From Sipunculus nudus (taxonomy: Eukaryota; Annelida; Sipuncula; Golfingiida; Sipunculidae), in NCBI GenBank assembly GCA_026874595.1, contig CM049310.1:7440001-7504000 (forward strand): a DNA stretch of 64,000 bases, written 5' to 3'. The position numbers were made by a program, and so were the translations under genes. Below are positions 12,105 to 24,563 of the stretch, piece by piece. The first letter of the stretch is position 1; each line of letters starts with the position of its first letter. The notes below the pieces were generated by a model, which saw only the letters and a program-made list of their open reading frames with translations, made no database searches and was not told the origin of the DNA.

Positions 12105-12190
12105 CAAATTTACCTTGTTTTTTACTCAAGCCTTAACTTGTGAATCTGTACAAACAACACTAAAAAATATAATTGATGCAGCTGTTGAAC
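12105..12190 (+). repeat. Inverted 86-bp fragment of LINE ORF1
   Basis: Base-for-base reverse complement of 8857-8942, that is LINE ORF1 DNA directly adjoining MITE copy A, including its GTTGAAC target duplicate. It ends exactly where MITE copy C begins. It joins the satellite on its left with only a CA overlap. Confidence 0.9.
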
Positions 12191-12846
12191 CACAGGCGCT
12201 TGAATCGCTATTTGTATTGATATTGGATTAAATAGTGTTCAATTTACCTTAACAGCAATCCTCTGCCGTTTAATGAGCTTTAAACCATGATATATCGCTT
12301 GCCGGTACTTGTTTATTTAATAAATACACAAGGCCGGCATCCAAGTCTGCGGACGGGTAGGCGATAACACAAGAAATCAATTGAAATTCCCAAATATTTC
12401 AAAGATTTTCGAGGGAAGAAACTTACAGTCGTTAAATGGCCAGTTCTTCTTTCTATAAAAGCATCAACAATTCCAATACACACAGTGTACCACTTGTAAT
12501 GAGCTCTTATTTGTAACTAGTATGCATCCATTAAGCAGCTGTTACCCCAAACAAGGAAATCCCCATGTATCTTGGTCAGCAGTAAGGATTCCCCCTGGAA
12601 CCTAACACCTGATTGGTTGATAATGATGGAAATAGTAATCTGGGATTAATCTGTCTGTTTGTCGCTTAATGGATACAGACTCGTCCGCAGACTTGGATGC
12701 CGGCCTTGTGTATCTATTATATAAACAAGTACCGGCAAACAATATAACATGGTTTACAGCTCATTAAACGGTAGGAGATTGTTGTTAAGGTAAATTGAAC
12801 ACTATTTAAGCCAATATCAACACAAATAGCGATTCAAGCGCCTGTA
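12191..12846. mobile_element. Foldback MITE, copy C
   Basis: A near-exact copy of MITE B; I see two substitutions in 656 bp. Its left flank is LINE ORF1 (GTTGAAC) and its right flank is satellite (AACAGAT), so the flanks do not match. It was therefore placed by duplication or recombination, not by independent insertion. Confidence 0.9.
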
Positions 12847-14830
12847 AACAGATGGACGCTGGGCATAAATGGTTCCAGGTGGCGCCACCAGTTTTGCCCA
12901 TGATGAAGAGCTATGTGAGATCTATACACATGCAAAATTTTGGCCAAATCGTTCAAACGATTCCCGAGATATGAGCTTGGATGTATGCACAGTAAATGTG
13001 AATGTAGGTGGCGCCACCTGTCACAAAATCGAAAAACTGTCCAGGATGTATAAACCTGCAAAATATCAGGTCGATAAGTCAAACAACCACTGCTGAGATA
13101 TGAGTGATTTTATCCAAAGGCAGATGAACAGATGGATGCTGTGCATAAATGGTTCCAGGTGGCGCCACCAGTTTTGCCTATGATGAAGGGCTATCTGAGA
13201 TCTATACACATGCAAAATTTTGGCCAAATCGTTCAAACGATTCCCGAGATATGAGCTTGGATGTATGCAGAGTAAACATGAATGTAGGTGGCGCCACCTT
13301 TCAGAAAATCGAGAAAACTGTCCAGGATGTATAAACCTGCAAAATTTCAGGTGGATAAGTCAAACCACTGCTGAGATATGAGTGATTTTATCCAAAGGCA
13401 GGTGAACAGATGGGTGCTGTGCATAAATGGTTCCAGGTGGCGCCACCAGTTTTGCCTATGATGAAGGGCTATCTGAGATCTATACACATGCAAAATTTTG
13501 GGCCAATCGGTCAAACGGTTCCCGAGATATGAGCTTGGATGTATGCACAGTAAATGTGAATGTAGGTGGCGCCACCTGTTATAAAATCGAGAAAGCTGTC
13601 CAAGAGGTATAAACCTGCAAAATATCAGGTGGATAAGTCAACCACCACTGCTGAGATAGGAGTGATTTTATCCCAAGGCAGATGAACAGATGGATTCTGT
13701 GCATAAATGTTTGCAGGTGGCGCCACCAGTTTTGCCTATGATGAAGAGCTATGTGAGATCTTATACACATGCAAAATTTTGGCCCAATCGGTCAAACGGT
13801 TCCAGAGATATGAGCTTGGAAGTCTGCAGAGTAAACGTGAGTGTAGGTGGCGCCACCTTTCAGAAAATCGAGAAAACTGCCCAGGATGTATAAACCTGCA
13901 AAATATCAGGTGGATAAGTCAAACACTGCTGAGATATGAGTGATTTTATCAAAAGGCAGATGAACAGATGGGTGCTGGGCATAATTGGTTGCAGGTGGCG
14001 CCACCAGTTTTGCCTTTGATGAAGGGCTATCTGAGATCTATACACATGCAAAATTTTTGCCAAATCGGTCAAACGGTTCCCGAGATATGAGCTTCGATGT
14101 CTGGAGAGTAAATGTGAATGTAGGTGGCGCCACCTTTCAGAAAATCGAGAAACCTGTCCAAGATGTATAAACCTGCAAAATTTCAGGTGGATAAGTCAAA
14201 CCACTGCTGAGATATGAGTGATTTTATCCCAAGGCAGATGAACAGATGGGTGCTGTGCATAAATGGTTCCAGGTGGCGCCACAAGTTTTGCCTTTGATGA
14301 CGGGCTATCTAAGATCTATACACATGTAAAATTTTGGCCAAATCGGACAAACGGTTCCCGAGGTATGAGCTTCGATGTCTGGAGAGTAAATGTGAATGAA
14401 GGTGGCGCCACCTTTCAGAAAATCGAGAAACCTGTCCAAGATGTATAAACCTGCAAAATTTCAGGTGGATAAGTCAAACCACTGCTGAGATATGAGTGAT
14501 TTTATCCAAAGGCAGATGAACAGATGGGTGCTGTGCATAAATGGTTCCAGGTGGCGCCACCAGTTTTGCCTATGATGAAGGGCTATCTGAGATCTATACA
14601 CATGCAAAATTTTGGGCCAATCGGTCAAACGGTTCCAGAGATATGAGCTTTGATGTCTGCAGAGTAAACGTGAATGTAGTGGCGCCACCTGTCATAAAAA
14701 TCAAGAAAGCTGTCCAGGATGTATAAACCTGCAAAATTTCAGGTGGATAAGTCAAACCACTGCTGAGATATGAGTGATATTATCCCTAGGCAGATGAACA
14801 GATGGACACTGTGCAAAAATGGTTGCGGGT
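12847..14830 (+). repeat. 280-bp dimeric satellite array 3
   Basis: A copy of array 2 shifted by 2686 bp, with a single visible difference near 13033. Beyond 14792 it leaves the duplicated part and runs into a final divergent half unit. Confidence 0.92.
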
Positions 14831-15500
14831 GGCGCCACCATTTTTAGTGTATGTTATAAAGCTATCAAAGGGCTACATTTGTGCCAAATTTTTAGCCTGA
14901 TTGGTCAAACGGTTCCCAAGATATGCGGGTTTATGTGTTGAAACAGACGCACAAATGGACACTGGGCAGCGAGGAAAGGTCAGAGGTCAACCAAAAATGA
15001 GGGCACAGCAGTTCATATGTGACTTGATGATAAACCTGATTCGCTTAAAATGCAAACCAAGTTTTTTCAAACAGTTGAAAGATATAGTTCCAATAATCTG
15101 GGAATTCTGCATCTAAACATTGTGTCTAGACGTCTAGACACAGCGTCTAGAGGTCTAGACACATTGTCTAGACACCCCCCCCCCCCCCCGAGCCAGGTCA
15201 GTTGCCATGGTGATGTCTGGACCCCACCTGTTTGTACTGAGTGACCTCTTGACTTGGCTGCTGAAACTCAGCAAGTTGTCAAATCTGTTTTCAAATACAG
15301 AAAGCCTTTTTCAATTGGCTACATGCTTTTTTAAAGCTGTATTTACCCAATATATTCCTAAAAACCTGGCGGAACCCTACCATAGAATAATTCTTGTAAA
15401 GTTTAAACCAATCAGCTTAACAGTTTCATCATAAATCAGTGTATAAGCTTGGAGAGTTTAAAACTACATTTTCGCTTGTGAAAAACACATCAATGTAGGT
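14831..15500 (+). repeat. Conserved right flank of the satellite element, with TCTAGA palindrome cluster
   Basis: A non-satellite segment that recurs almost unchanged at 56660-57330 ('tatgttataaagct', 'gaaaggtcagaggtcaac', 'gccatggtgatgtctgg'). The first part also recurs at 61000-61170. It contains five TCTAGA hexamers within about 55 bp (15123-15175), including the perfect 18-bp palindrome TGTCTAGACGTCTAGACA (15123-15140). A run of 15 C (15175-15189) follows. Small open frames here are not supported as genes. Confidence 0.8.
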
Positions 15501-17348
15501 GGTGCCACCAATACCTCAAAATCAGACATGACATTTGGTGATTATACCTCTAGCCGTTTCTGAGATTTTAAGTTTAGTATGCTTTTTTGCACAAATGTCT
15601 AATTTCAACTTCCTGTAACTCGGCCAAAAATCTCCGAACTGGAACCATTCGAACAAACTTGAGAGAGATTGTTCCAAGAAACATTTCTGTGAAATATTGG
15701 ACAATTTGGCTGGACAGTTTCGGAGAAGAAGATTTTTAAAGGTTTTTCAGCTTTTTCTCTATAAAATCTAAATTAATGCAGATACCCAATAATAAGCTCC
15801 AGGGCACCAAGTTTCACATGTGACTAATTCTTACATGTAATTTGGAGCTGCTAGCACCCACGGTTTCTGACTTACAGCCATGGACGGCGGAAAGCCAGCC
15901 ATGGACGGCGGAAAGCCATCCCTGGACGGCGGACGGCTGACGACGGACGGACGACGCTGCGCCATCGCATAAGCTCACAGGTTCGCTAACAATTACACAA
16001 TACTCATCATTTCTGGCATGTGCATAGAAAATGTATAGAAAAAGATGTATATAATATATGATTAAAGTCAGATCAGTAGTTTTGATATTAGGCAGTCTTG
16101 AAGTGTAACAATGGGTTTGTAATGGAAAAACTAAGTTATTCATTATTATCTCGAAGGTATTAAGTCCTAGTGACCGAATTCTTGGCATGGTAGGGGATTT
16201 TGGAGACATCTAATTGTATGCCACATTTTAGGAACTGAGAGCTGAAGCTGGGGAGCTGAGCTCTTGCAAACTGCATAACACTAGCTTGATGTAAACAATA
16301 TGTTACATGGTACTTGAAAACTTGAATAAGATCTACAGTTTTTGATCAACTGGTTTCAAATTTTTGGTGTTAACAGACAAAATGCTAACAAAAACATGCT
16401 GTGAAAATTAAATGCACAGTACTTACAGGAAAAACGTGCCACGGTCAAAGTTGGGCAAAATTAAAGGTACAATTTTTTTATTTTTGTTAATATTTTAAAA
16501 AATTTCAAAGATTTTGCTCTAATTTTGGTCATACAATTTAATTTTGATTAATTAAAGTTATATTGCTGTAAAATAGTATATAGCTTTAGCATGTTTTCTG
16601 TTAAGAGATCAAATATCTTTCCTAATTTTTTACAAAATGCATTATGTTTGGGTCCATAACTTTTTTAAATTATATAATACAGACATAATTTCTGGCATGT
16701 ATATATGAACTATATAGAGAAATATGTATGGTAAATATAAGGAAAAACGGATGAGTGGTTTTGATATTAGGCAATCCTAAAGTGTTAAAATAGGTTTTTA
16801 ATAAAAAATTGAGGTTTTTCCTTAATTTCTCAAAGGAACGAAGTCGCAAAGACCCAGTTTTCGGCTTGGTAGGAGATCTTTGGGACATCTAACATTATGC
16901 CGAATTTTGGATTCCTAGGTCTTACGGTTTCAAAACGTGCCACATCTACGGACGGACGGACAAACGGACGGACGGACAGACAGACGGACGGACAGACGGA
17001 CGGACGACGGACAATGGACCACGACTATAGCTCAGTGGCGCCACCAGTTTCCGGTATATCTCAAGGCTATCCAAGATCTTCGGTCCCCTTGATTTTTGGA
17101 CCAGTCCATGCAAGCTTACTTGAGATATTTAAGAATTTGTGTTATTTTTAGCAAAAATGGACCTTTTCAAGGTCAAGGTCACTCTCCTAGCATAGGTCAT
17201 GATCCCATTTTAAATAGGCTTCGTCCCCTTACCTATATCTATACAAATGTAAAGTTTGAAAAAGATCAGTGAAATATTTTTTTAGTTATCCCGCTCACAA
17301 GGTTTTTTTCTGCGACGGCGGCGGCGGCGGGACCGTCGTGAAACCATA
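15501..17348 (+). repeat. Decayed mollusc-type repeats with GGACGG and GACG microsatellites
   Basis: A mosaic of degenerate repeats. 'ggacggcgg' repeats lie at about 15885-15960. A segment resembling 830-1085 lies at 16420-16665. A segment shared with 57380-57490 lies at 16780-16880. A GGAC/GACG microsatellite runs at 16944-17010, and a further palindrome-bearing segment ('agtggcgccaccag') lies at 17033-17046. TCAAGGTCA occurs near 17170, and GGC repeats end the region at 17314-17330. No gene is supported. Confidence 0.65.
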
Positions 17349-17373
17349 GTATCCCGACTTTGTCTGGGGATAC
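17349..17373 (+). repeat. Right-terminal hairpin of a dispersed element
   Basis: GTATCCC and GGGATAC form a 7-bp stem, extended by GAC/GTC after a small bulge, followed by AAT. The same design (GTATCCGC ... GCGGATAC, then AAT) ends the E3 element at 61281-61310. The preceding 'ccatagtatcc' also matches. It is carried into each copy of the downstream triplication (about 22685 and 28028). Confidence 0.65.
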
Positions 17374-17499
17374 AATGATAACATATATTATTAAATACAG
17401 GATATAGAGTTCTTAATATTTATGATTTTTATAGATGTATAGAATCTCTTAAAATAATGCACTCATTACCTATAGTGTTTTATCAAATAATTGTGATAA

Positions 17500-18065
17500 G
17501 ACCATTTCTAGTCGTATAGTATGTAAAATTGTATATAAACTGTCACCTATACAGATGTGATCACATAATTTCTAGTCATATATTGCTTTTAATGTACTGC
17601 CACCTCTGTCTGTGATTGCACAAAGTATTGTCATTTATTGTGGAAAATGCACTGTAAGCTTCATCTGTGATTACACAATTTCTAGTCATATACCCTCTTA
17701 AATGTACTTCTAGCTAAATCTGTGATAAAGAAACTTCCTTTTTCCCTTCTTAGTCACGTTTTGTAAATGTATTCTGAGATCAATCTGTGATATAATGATT
17801 TCTAGTCATATATTAAATTAATAATCTGCCAATTTCACCTGTGATTACACAATTTCTAGTCATATACCCTGTTAAATGTACTTCTAGCAAAATCTGTGAT
17901 CAATCTGTGATATAAGGATTTCTAGTCATATATTATCTTAACAATCTGCCAATTTTTTTCTGTGATTACACAATTTGTTGTCATATACCCTGTTGAATGT
18001 ACTTCTAACAAAATCTGTGATATAATGAATGATTTCTAGTCATATATAATGTTAATATTCTGACA
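17500..18065 (+). repeat. Degenerate ~55-65-bp tandem repeat (also in copies 2 and 3)
   Basis: About eight imperfect units built around 'ctgtgat', 'acacaatttctagtcata' and 'ccctgttaaatgtacttcta'. They are repeated at about 22836-23402 and 28179-28745 through the triplication. No coding potential is seen. Confidence 0.8.
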
Positions 18066-18317
18066 GTTTTATCTGGATTGTGTAAACAGAATATTTGCCA
18101 GTTTTAGTAAAACTACTTTCTGGTAATTCTGTGTATTTTGTCAACTTTAACTAAGAAAAACATATTTACATATCCTGTAATTTATATTTTTTAGTGGTAC
18201 ATATAGACTTTGCCTGCTCCATCTTGATCACCAGGACCACTAATGAAATAAGTTTTTAAAACTTTTTAGTGCTCTCCTTTGTGTATGTCAGGATATCATG
18301 TTTCATTGTATATGCAT

Positions 18318-18360
18318 GTAACTGATTGCCAGAATAAAATCAATCAATAAATCAATCACT
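18318..18360 (+). repeat. AATC-rich LINE-type 3' tail (x3)
   Basis: 'aataaaatcaatcaataaatcaatca' is the tetranucleotide tail typical of CR1/RTE-like insertions. It may alternatively be a polyadenylation signal. It recurs at about 23670 and 29010. Confidence 0.4.
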
Positions 18361-18487
18361 CGAGGTAACTAGGGTACAAGGAATCGCGGCAGAGGTTTAT
18401 AAGACATTACATGAACTGTATGCCGCATATATGGATAAATGTATCACTGTAAACTGTAGTAGACATAAACAATAACATTCTTTTTCT

Positions 18488-18600
18488 TTTGTTGCTCCAA
18501 AAATATGAAATAGTCTACCTTCTCACATAAGGAAAACCTCCCCCTTTGAGCTTTAAAAGAGACATTAAGAAATGGCAGTTTGATACCAAAGGTTTTTAGT
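18488..18600 (+). pseudogene. C-terminal scrap of a non-LTR reverse transcriptase (x3)
   Basis: Translated from 18488, the frame reads 'FVAPKI', then a stop where a Trp is expected, then 'NSLPSHIRKTSPFEL', followed after a frameshift by 'KRDIKKWQFDT'. This matches the C-terminal pattern P-x-x-WN-x-LP-x-x-[IL]R...F-K shared by CR1/Jockey-type LINE proteins. Copies lie at 23824 and 29167. Only this tail remains. Confidence 0.6.
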
Positions 18601-19179
18601 ATTAATGCACACTTCTCATATATCTTATATTAGTTTCTAAGTCTTCTGGACTAATTTCCTATGGATGATCTCTTTATTTTAGTATCTCCTCTATAATCAC
18701 TTTTATCTGCTTTCCTTTATAAGTATATTTTTATATTAATTTTACTAGTGATAGTGGTCGGTAATAACAGCTTGTATGGCTAGTGTTGTATTTTTTGTAT
18801 ACACTGACCTAAAATAAAACTTGTATTGTTTTGTGTCTGCTTAATCTGGTTTACTTGTAATACATGTTTTATCGCTCATCTTTATAAACCATAGTAAATG
18901 CTTCTTGTAAAATTGTTTGTTTTCTTATTCCTGTCAAACTGACTGTTCGATAACCGAATGTGTTCACAATACCCGCACAGAGGTGACATCTAGGTATGTT
19001 AATGAATTATAGGAACCAAAATACAATCAATATTGTACTATGGTTTTCCCGGCTTTACCGAAAACTACAGGAAACCACCGAAAATCAACAAGTTTTCTTA
19101 CATTCTCCAACAATTCAGTTATTTTAACTTATATAAGTTTTGGGGAAAAAGTATTATTCACAATAATAAAAAACAAAAA

Positions 19180-19182
<3 letters not shown>

Positions 19183-19226
<44 letters not shown>
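19183..19226 (+). repeat. (TA)n microsatellite, triplicated
   Basis: An alternating TA run with corresponding runs of different length at about 24529-24561 and 29870-29904. Each triplication copy has two further TA/TG runs, in copy 1 at 21296-21370 and 21641-21704. Open frames reading IYIYIY arise from these and are artefacts. Confidence 0.95.
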
Positions 19227-19227
<1 letters not shown>

Positions 19228-21295
19228 CTTTCATAATGAGGTTTAATATACTTAAATGACTATTTTTTTCTAAATATTCTAAAACATAGGAATAAATTTT
19301 ATTCAATATTATGATTTTTATACTGACGGGAGAACCCGACTCTGTTCAGTTCGTGCCTGGTGACTTGGACTGAGGGGACTATATTGCCATATGTTTGCTA
19401 AATCGGTTACTAACATTACCCTTTAAGACATCAGGCTTACTACTACTCATCTATATTTGGACTGACCCATTAATAGGCCACCCCTATTGTAATGTAGGCT
19501 GGCCTACAGCAGGGAATCTACAGGCCACCGCATATGCGTGAATGATCAAGATGTGTGCTTAGTGGCCCACGCCTGGTCGGCACTTTGCTAAGTCATTTTA
19601 ACGTGTTAAGGGGCTAAACGATAATCCACATATGGCGAAGTTCAGTAGCCTGCCACGACCGTTCTAGCTCCCTGTTTATCACGTTTAACTACTAGACCGG
19701 CAGTATATGTTTCGGACAGAGCTTTCGGGTATTTGGCGATTTAAACTTAAATTCCTGTTGTTTTCAATTTTTGTGGGAATAAAACCTACAGCCCAACAGC
19801 AACTTGACAGGAGAGAAATGAATGCCAATTTCAGAAAAGGATTCATTTATATATATTTATCTTATTATTTTTCTCTACCCACAATCCTTAACCAGCAGAG
19901 TCGTGATCTTCTGCGCAGGTGAAAGTGAGCAGAAACTTCGCCAGGGTTGGTCATATGCAAAACAAATGGAGCTCCTGAGCGGAGGTTGCCGTATACAGCA
20001 AGTAGAAGGGTGTCTGTCCTCACCACTTCCGAAAGGGCTGATGGTATCATGGATTTCTCAAATTTGTCGAGATTTACACTCAGAAAAAAAGCTTATGTGC
20101 ATCGAACTCTAACGCTCTATAAAAATATTCATAACTCTTAGATACTGTGGTTGGCTTCACGTTCATGGGGTTAAATTTTACGATAATATCTTTTGAAGTG
20201 TTTTTTTCAGTATTTCATCAAGGTTCTATTTTCGCGACCATATGCAGTAAACCACACGGATAATAGCTGTTATTGTATGAATTGATCAGGAGGCGCACCA
20301 AATCTTTGACGAGGACCACACATTAAACGAGTGGAATTTCGTATTCATTATTGGCAAATACCGTAAAATATCTTATATCATTCATAAGATTCATCCTTGA
20401 TATACGGGTAACAAATAAAGATATATAACTGTATAATACCGAGCTTTCACCTTTCGACACTGAGGTATCGATAAATAACACAAGATGTCGAAGAGTATAT
20501 AAAAGGTATAAACGACTGTTCAAGGGTGTATAGATTAGGCGTCCTATCCACACATGTGGGGTTATTTTGACGAGTAACCCTTTCACGAATATCGCGAATA
20601 TGAAACCCAGGCAAATGAATAAAAATCAACCACCATACTGACAAACAGACGGCATATATATAAATACATCAAAATATAGGCTAGTATCAGATTTTGTACA
20701 TCAAGTTTTATTCTCGGAGTCATTACAAATAAATTGTAATATGAGATTCTTTCATTTTTAATACTTAACAATTACGGCTTATTTGTAAGTTGTTTGTACT
20801 CCAGCTAAATATTACATGTACAAAAAGAAAACTCAAATAATATGACAGGAAACCACTTAAAATTTGTCATTTGGTGTTCTGCAGTCAATTAAAAATGTTA
20901 CATTACTGATTTTCTGGATTAGTACTTTCAGAAAAGATTACGGTTAAAAAGGTGGATGTTAAGCTAGGAAACAGTTTACAACATTATAGTCCATGAATTG
21001 TTACTACAGTCACCAATTAAACTGAAACACCGTGTTAATGACGCTTATTCTTATTATCACTATCATAATAATATACCGATTCTGTATTTATTGTAAAAAT
21101 AAGTCCCTGTGCTGTAGGAATTATGACGTGTATATACATCCAAAGTGATACCTGTATACAGTACCAGGTGCCAAACGTTGCCATGACAAACATGTCCTGG
21201 CACAGTGCCAAGAGCCGACATTTATACACAACACATATGCAAAGCAGAACATTTATACCATATGTCATTATGGAAAAGCAATATTGTGCTATTAT

Positions 21296-21319
21296 AAATA
21301 TATATATATATATGTGTGC

Positions 21320-21369
<50 letters not shown>

Positions 21370-21370
21370 A
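21296..21370 (+). repeat. (TA)n-(TG)n compound microsatellite, triplicated
   Basis: TA repeats interrupted by 'tgtgtgcatg' and ending in a TG run. Copies lie at about 26646-26727 and 31987-32069, with different repeat counts. Confidence 0.95.
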
Positions 21371-21640
21371 ATGACTGATCCCTTTTAGTGTTTTCAGATA
21401 TGTTTTCTTAAAAAATCACCCATATCAGTCACACTTAACTTTCTTTACTAACTACTTTACTATTATAATTACTAATAATTACAGATCTTACTTATCTATA
21501 AGTACATGAAGCTTGGTGTGGTGTCAACAAGGTCCCCTTTGCCTTTATCATGCTTTGCCTTTATCACCCCTTAACATTAACTGCACAGCTAACATTTAAT
21601 ACGACAACAGAAAATAATATATATACTTTGTACAGTAGCT

Positions 21641-21703
<63 letters not shown>

Positions 21704-22664
21704 GTATACACACACAAAAATAAATATCAGTGTACATAGAATGTATTCGTAGAAACGCCACTGAAAAAAAAATTACAGTTGGATGGAATCAACAAGATCA
21801 ATTAACAATATTTTTATTTAATTTATAAGGGCTGTCTACTTTCTCTTCAAAATGTTGGACCAGCACATCAAAGCAAAATTTAATTTTTACAGTACCATGG
21901 TACTGTCTGTCAGTGTCTGAGTGAGAGAGCAATAGATTTCTTCTTTCTTGAAACTAGCCTTAACACTAATGACTATATCTTTATACTAATAGTTGACTAA
22001 AACAAATACAGTACAACATTAACACAGATCACGAGCTGAAAAGCCTAGAAAGGGGATGGGTTATCACACAGGTTGAACTTTTCGTTGACAAGTCCATCAA
22101 AGAGGCAGTAATTGCCAGTGGCATTTAGTGGCAAAAGAAAGAACCGTTAAATTTCCTGTGAGTAATATCATGATCAGACGAATTTCAGTTGATAACATAT
22201 ATTCTATTCATTACATGGTGGTCTCAAAACATTCCATCTATTAATCAATTCCATTCAACCACTGCTTAAACAGTAAGCATTTACCGTAAACAACCACCAG
22301 GTGCTGGTACAGGGCCAAGTTGCTTCAACCAATGTTTTCAACCAATCAAAGAGGCCATTTCAGGGTGTCAGTTAAATTTGAACAGTAAGCATGGCACCAG
22401 TAATACACTGCTCCTCTGGTTGTAGTGTACAGCAAATGCTTCCAGTGCAGGCAGTAGGTGAATTAAATGGATTAGTGGGAGAAATGACCACTGAGCAAGG
22501 ACAACAAACATAAATATATAACCCACCTTAACATTTTCAGAATCTTTATTTAACAGCCTGCAGCACTCTGACAGAGAGTGTGAATCAATAGAATCATAAA
22601 TTAAATGAATGATCTAATCTTGACGACACAGTTTACACATATGGCCTTTTCTGGCAGGAGAGGC

Positions 22665-24521
22665 GGGACCGTCGTGAAACCATAGTATCCCGACTTTGTC
22701 TGGGGATACAATGATAACATATATTATTAAATACAGGATATAGAGTTCTTAATATTTATGATTTTTATAGATGTATAGAATCTCTTAAAATAATGCACTC
22801 ATTACCTATAGTGTTTTATCAAATAATTGTGATAAGACCATTTCTATTCGTATAGTATGTAAAATTGTATATAAACTGTCACCTATACAGATGTGATCAC
22901 ATAATTTCTAGTCATATATTGCTTTTAATGTACTGCCACCTCTGTCTGTGATTGCACAAAGTATTGTCATTTATTGTGGAAAATGCACTGTAAGCTTCAT
23001 CTGTGATTACACAATTTCTAGTCATATACCCTCTTAAATGTTTTTCTAGCTAAATCTGTGATAACGAAACTTCCTTTTTCCCTTCTTAGTCACGTTTTGT
23101 AAATGTATTCTGAGATCAATCTGTGATATAATGATTTCTAGTCATATATTAAATTAATAATCTGCCAATTTCACCTGTGATTACACAATTTCTAGTCATA
23201 TACCCTGTTAAATGTACTTCTAGCAAAATCTGTGATCAATCTGTGATATAAGGATTTCTAGTCATATATTATCTTAACAATCTGCCAATTTTTTTCTGTG
23301 ATTACACAATTTGTTGTCATATACCCTGTTGAATGTACTTCTAACAAAATCTGTGATATAATGAATGATTTCTAGTCATATATAATGTTAATATTCTGAC
23401 AGTTTTATCTGGATTGTGTAAACAGAATATTTGCCAGTTTTAGTAAAACTACTTTCTGGTAATTCTGTGTATTTTGTCAACTTTAACTAAGAAAAACATA
23501 TTTACATATCCTGTAATTTATATTTTTTAGTGGTACATATAGACTTTGCCTGCTCCATCTTGATCACCAGGACCACTAATGAAATAAGTTTTTAAAACTT
23601 TTTAGTGCTCTCCTTTGTGTATGTCAGGATATCATGTTTCATTGTATATGCATGTAACTGATTGCCAGAATAAAATCAATCAATAAATCAATCACTCGAG
23701 GTAACTAGGGTACAAGGAATCGCGGCAGAGGTTTATAAGACATTACATGAACTGTATGCCGCATATATGGATAAATGTATCACTGTAAACTGTAGTAGAC
23801 ATAAACAATAACATTCTTTTTCTTTTGTTGCTCCAAAAATATGAAATAGTCTACCTTCTCACATAAGGAAAACCTCCCCCTTTGAGCTTTAAAAGAGACA
23901 TTAAGAAATGGCAGTTTGATACCAAAGGTTTTTAGTATTAATGCACACTTCTCATATATCTTATATTAGTTTCTAAGTCTTCTGGACTAATTTCCTATGG
24001 ATGATCTCTTTATTTTAGTATCTCCTCTATAATCACTTTTATCTGCTTTCCTTTATAAGTATATTTTTATATTAATTTTACTAGTGATAGTGGTCGGTAA
24101 TAACAGCTTGTATGGCTAGTGTTGTATTGTTTGTATACACTGACCTAAAATAAAACTTGTATTGTTTTGTATCTGCTTAATCTGGTTTACTTGTAATACA
24201 TGTTTTATCGCTCATCTTTATAAACCATAGTAAATGCTTCTTGTAAAATTGTTTGTTTTCTTATTCCTGTCAAACTGACTGTTCGATAACCGAATGTGTT
24301 CACAATACCCGCACAGAGGTGACATCTAGGTATGTTAATGAATTATAGGAACCAAAATACAATCAATATTGTTCTATGGTTTTCCCGGCTTTACCGAAAA
24401 CTACAGGAAACCACCGAAAATCAACCAGTTTTCTTACATTCTCCAACAATTCAGTTATTTTAACTTATATAAGTTTTGGGGAAAAAGTATTATTCACAAT
24501 AATAAAAAACAAAAAAATAAT

Positions 24522-24563
<42 letters not shown>

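Larger units (their letters stand above)
9505..14792 (+). repeat. Recent tandem duplication, 2.6 kb x 2 with 84-86-bp filler
   Basis: Unit 1 (9505-12106) and unit 2 (12191-14792) agree at almost every base; I noticed about three differences in 2600 bp. Between them lies the inverted LINE ORF1 fragment. Each unit is one MITE plus seven satellite dimers. Confidence 0.9.
17329..22664 (+). repeat. Tandem triplication, copy 1 (5336 bp)
   Basis: First of three head-to-tail copies. It begins with 'gggaccgtcgtgaaacc' inside the GGC-rich repeat terminus and ends with 'ttttctggcaggagaggc'. It holds the terminal hairpin, an imperfect ~60-bp repeat series (17500-18060), a LINE RT scrap (18488), TA and TG microsatellites and otherwise unassigned DNA. 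No convincing protein gene is seen; open frames such as 19822-20112 have no recognisable domains. Confidence 0.93.

Noticed and set aside
1833-14726. Recurrent 61-78-codon open frames in the satellite units (for example starting MVPGGATSFAYDEG)
   Set aside because: They repeat once per 278-281-bp unit, cannot be joined because unit length is not a multiple of three, and exist on both strands. They are by-products of repeat conservation, not genes.
1379-14830. CRISPR-like array
   Set aside because: Repeats are direct 280-bp dimers without short unique spacers, in animal DNA, so this is a satellite.
19822-20112. 96-codon frame repeated in all three triplication copies
   Set aside because: No domain or family resemblance. 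Identity among copies reflects recent duplication, and a minus-strand frame of similar quality overlaps it.
20488-20506. TATATAAAAGG as a TATA box
   Set aside because: A good match by itself, but no downstream gene is recognisable and the surroundings are AT-rich.
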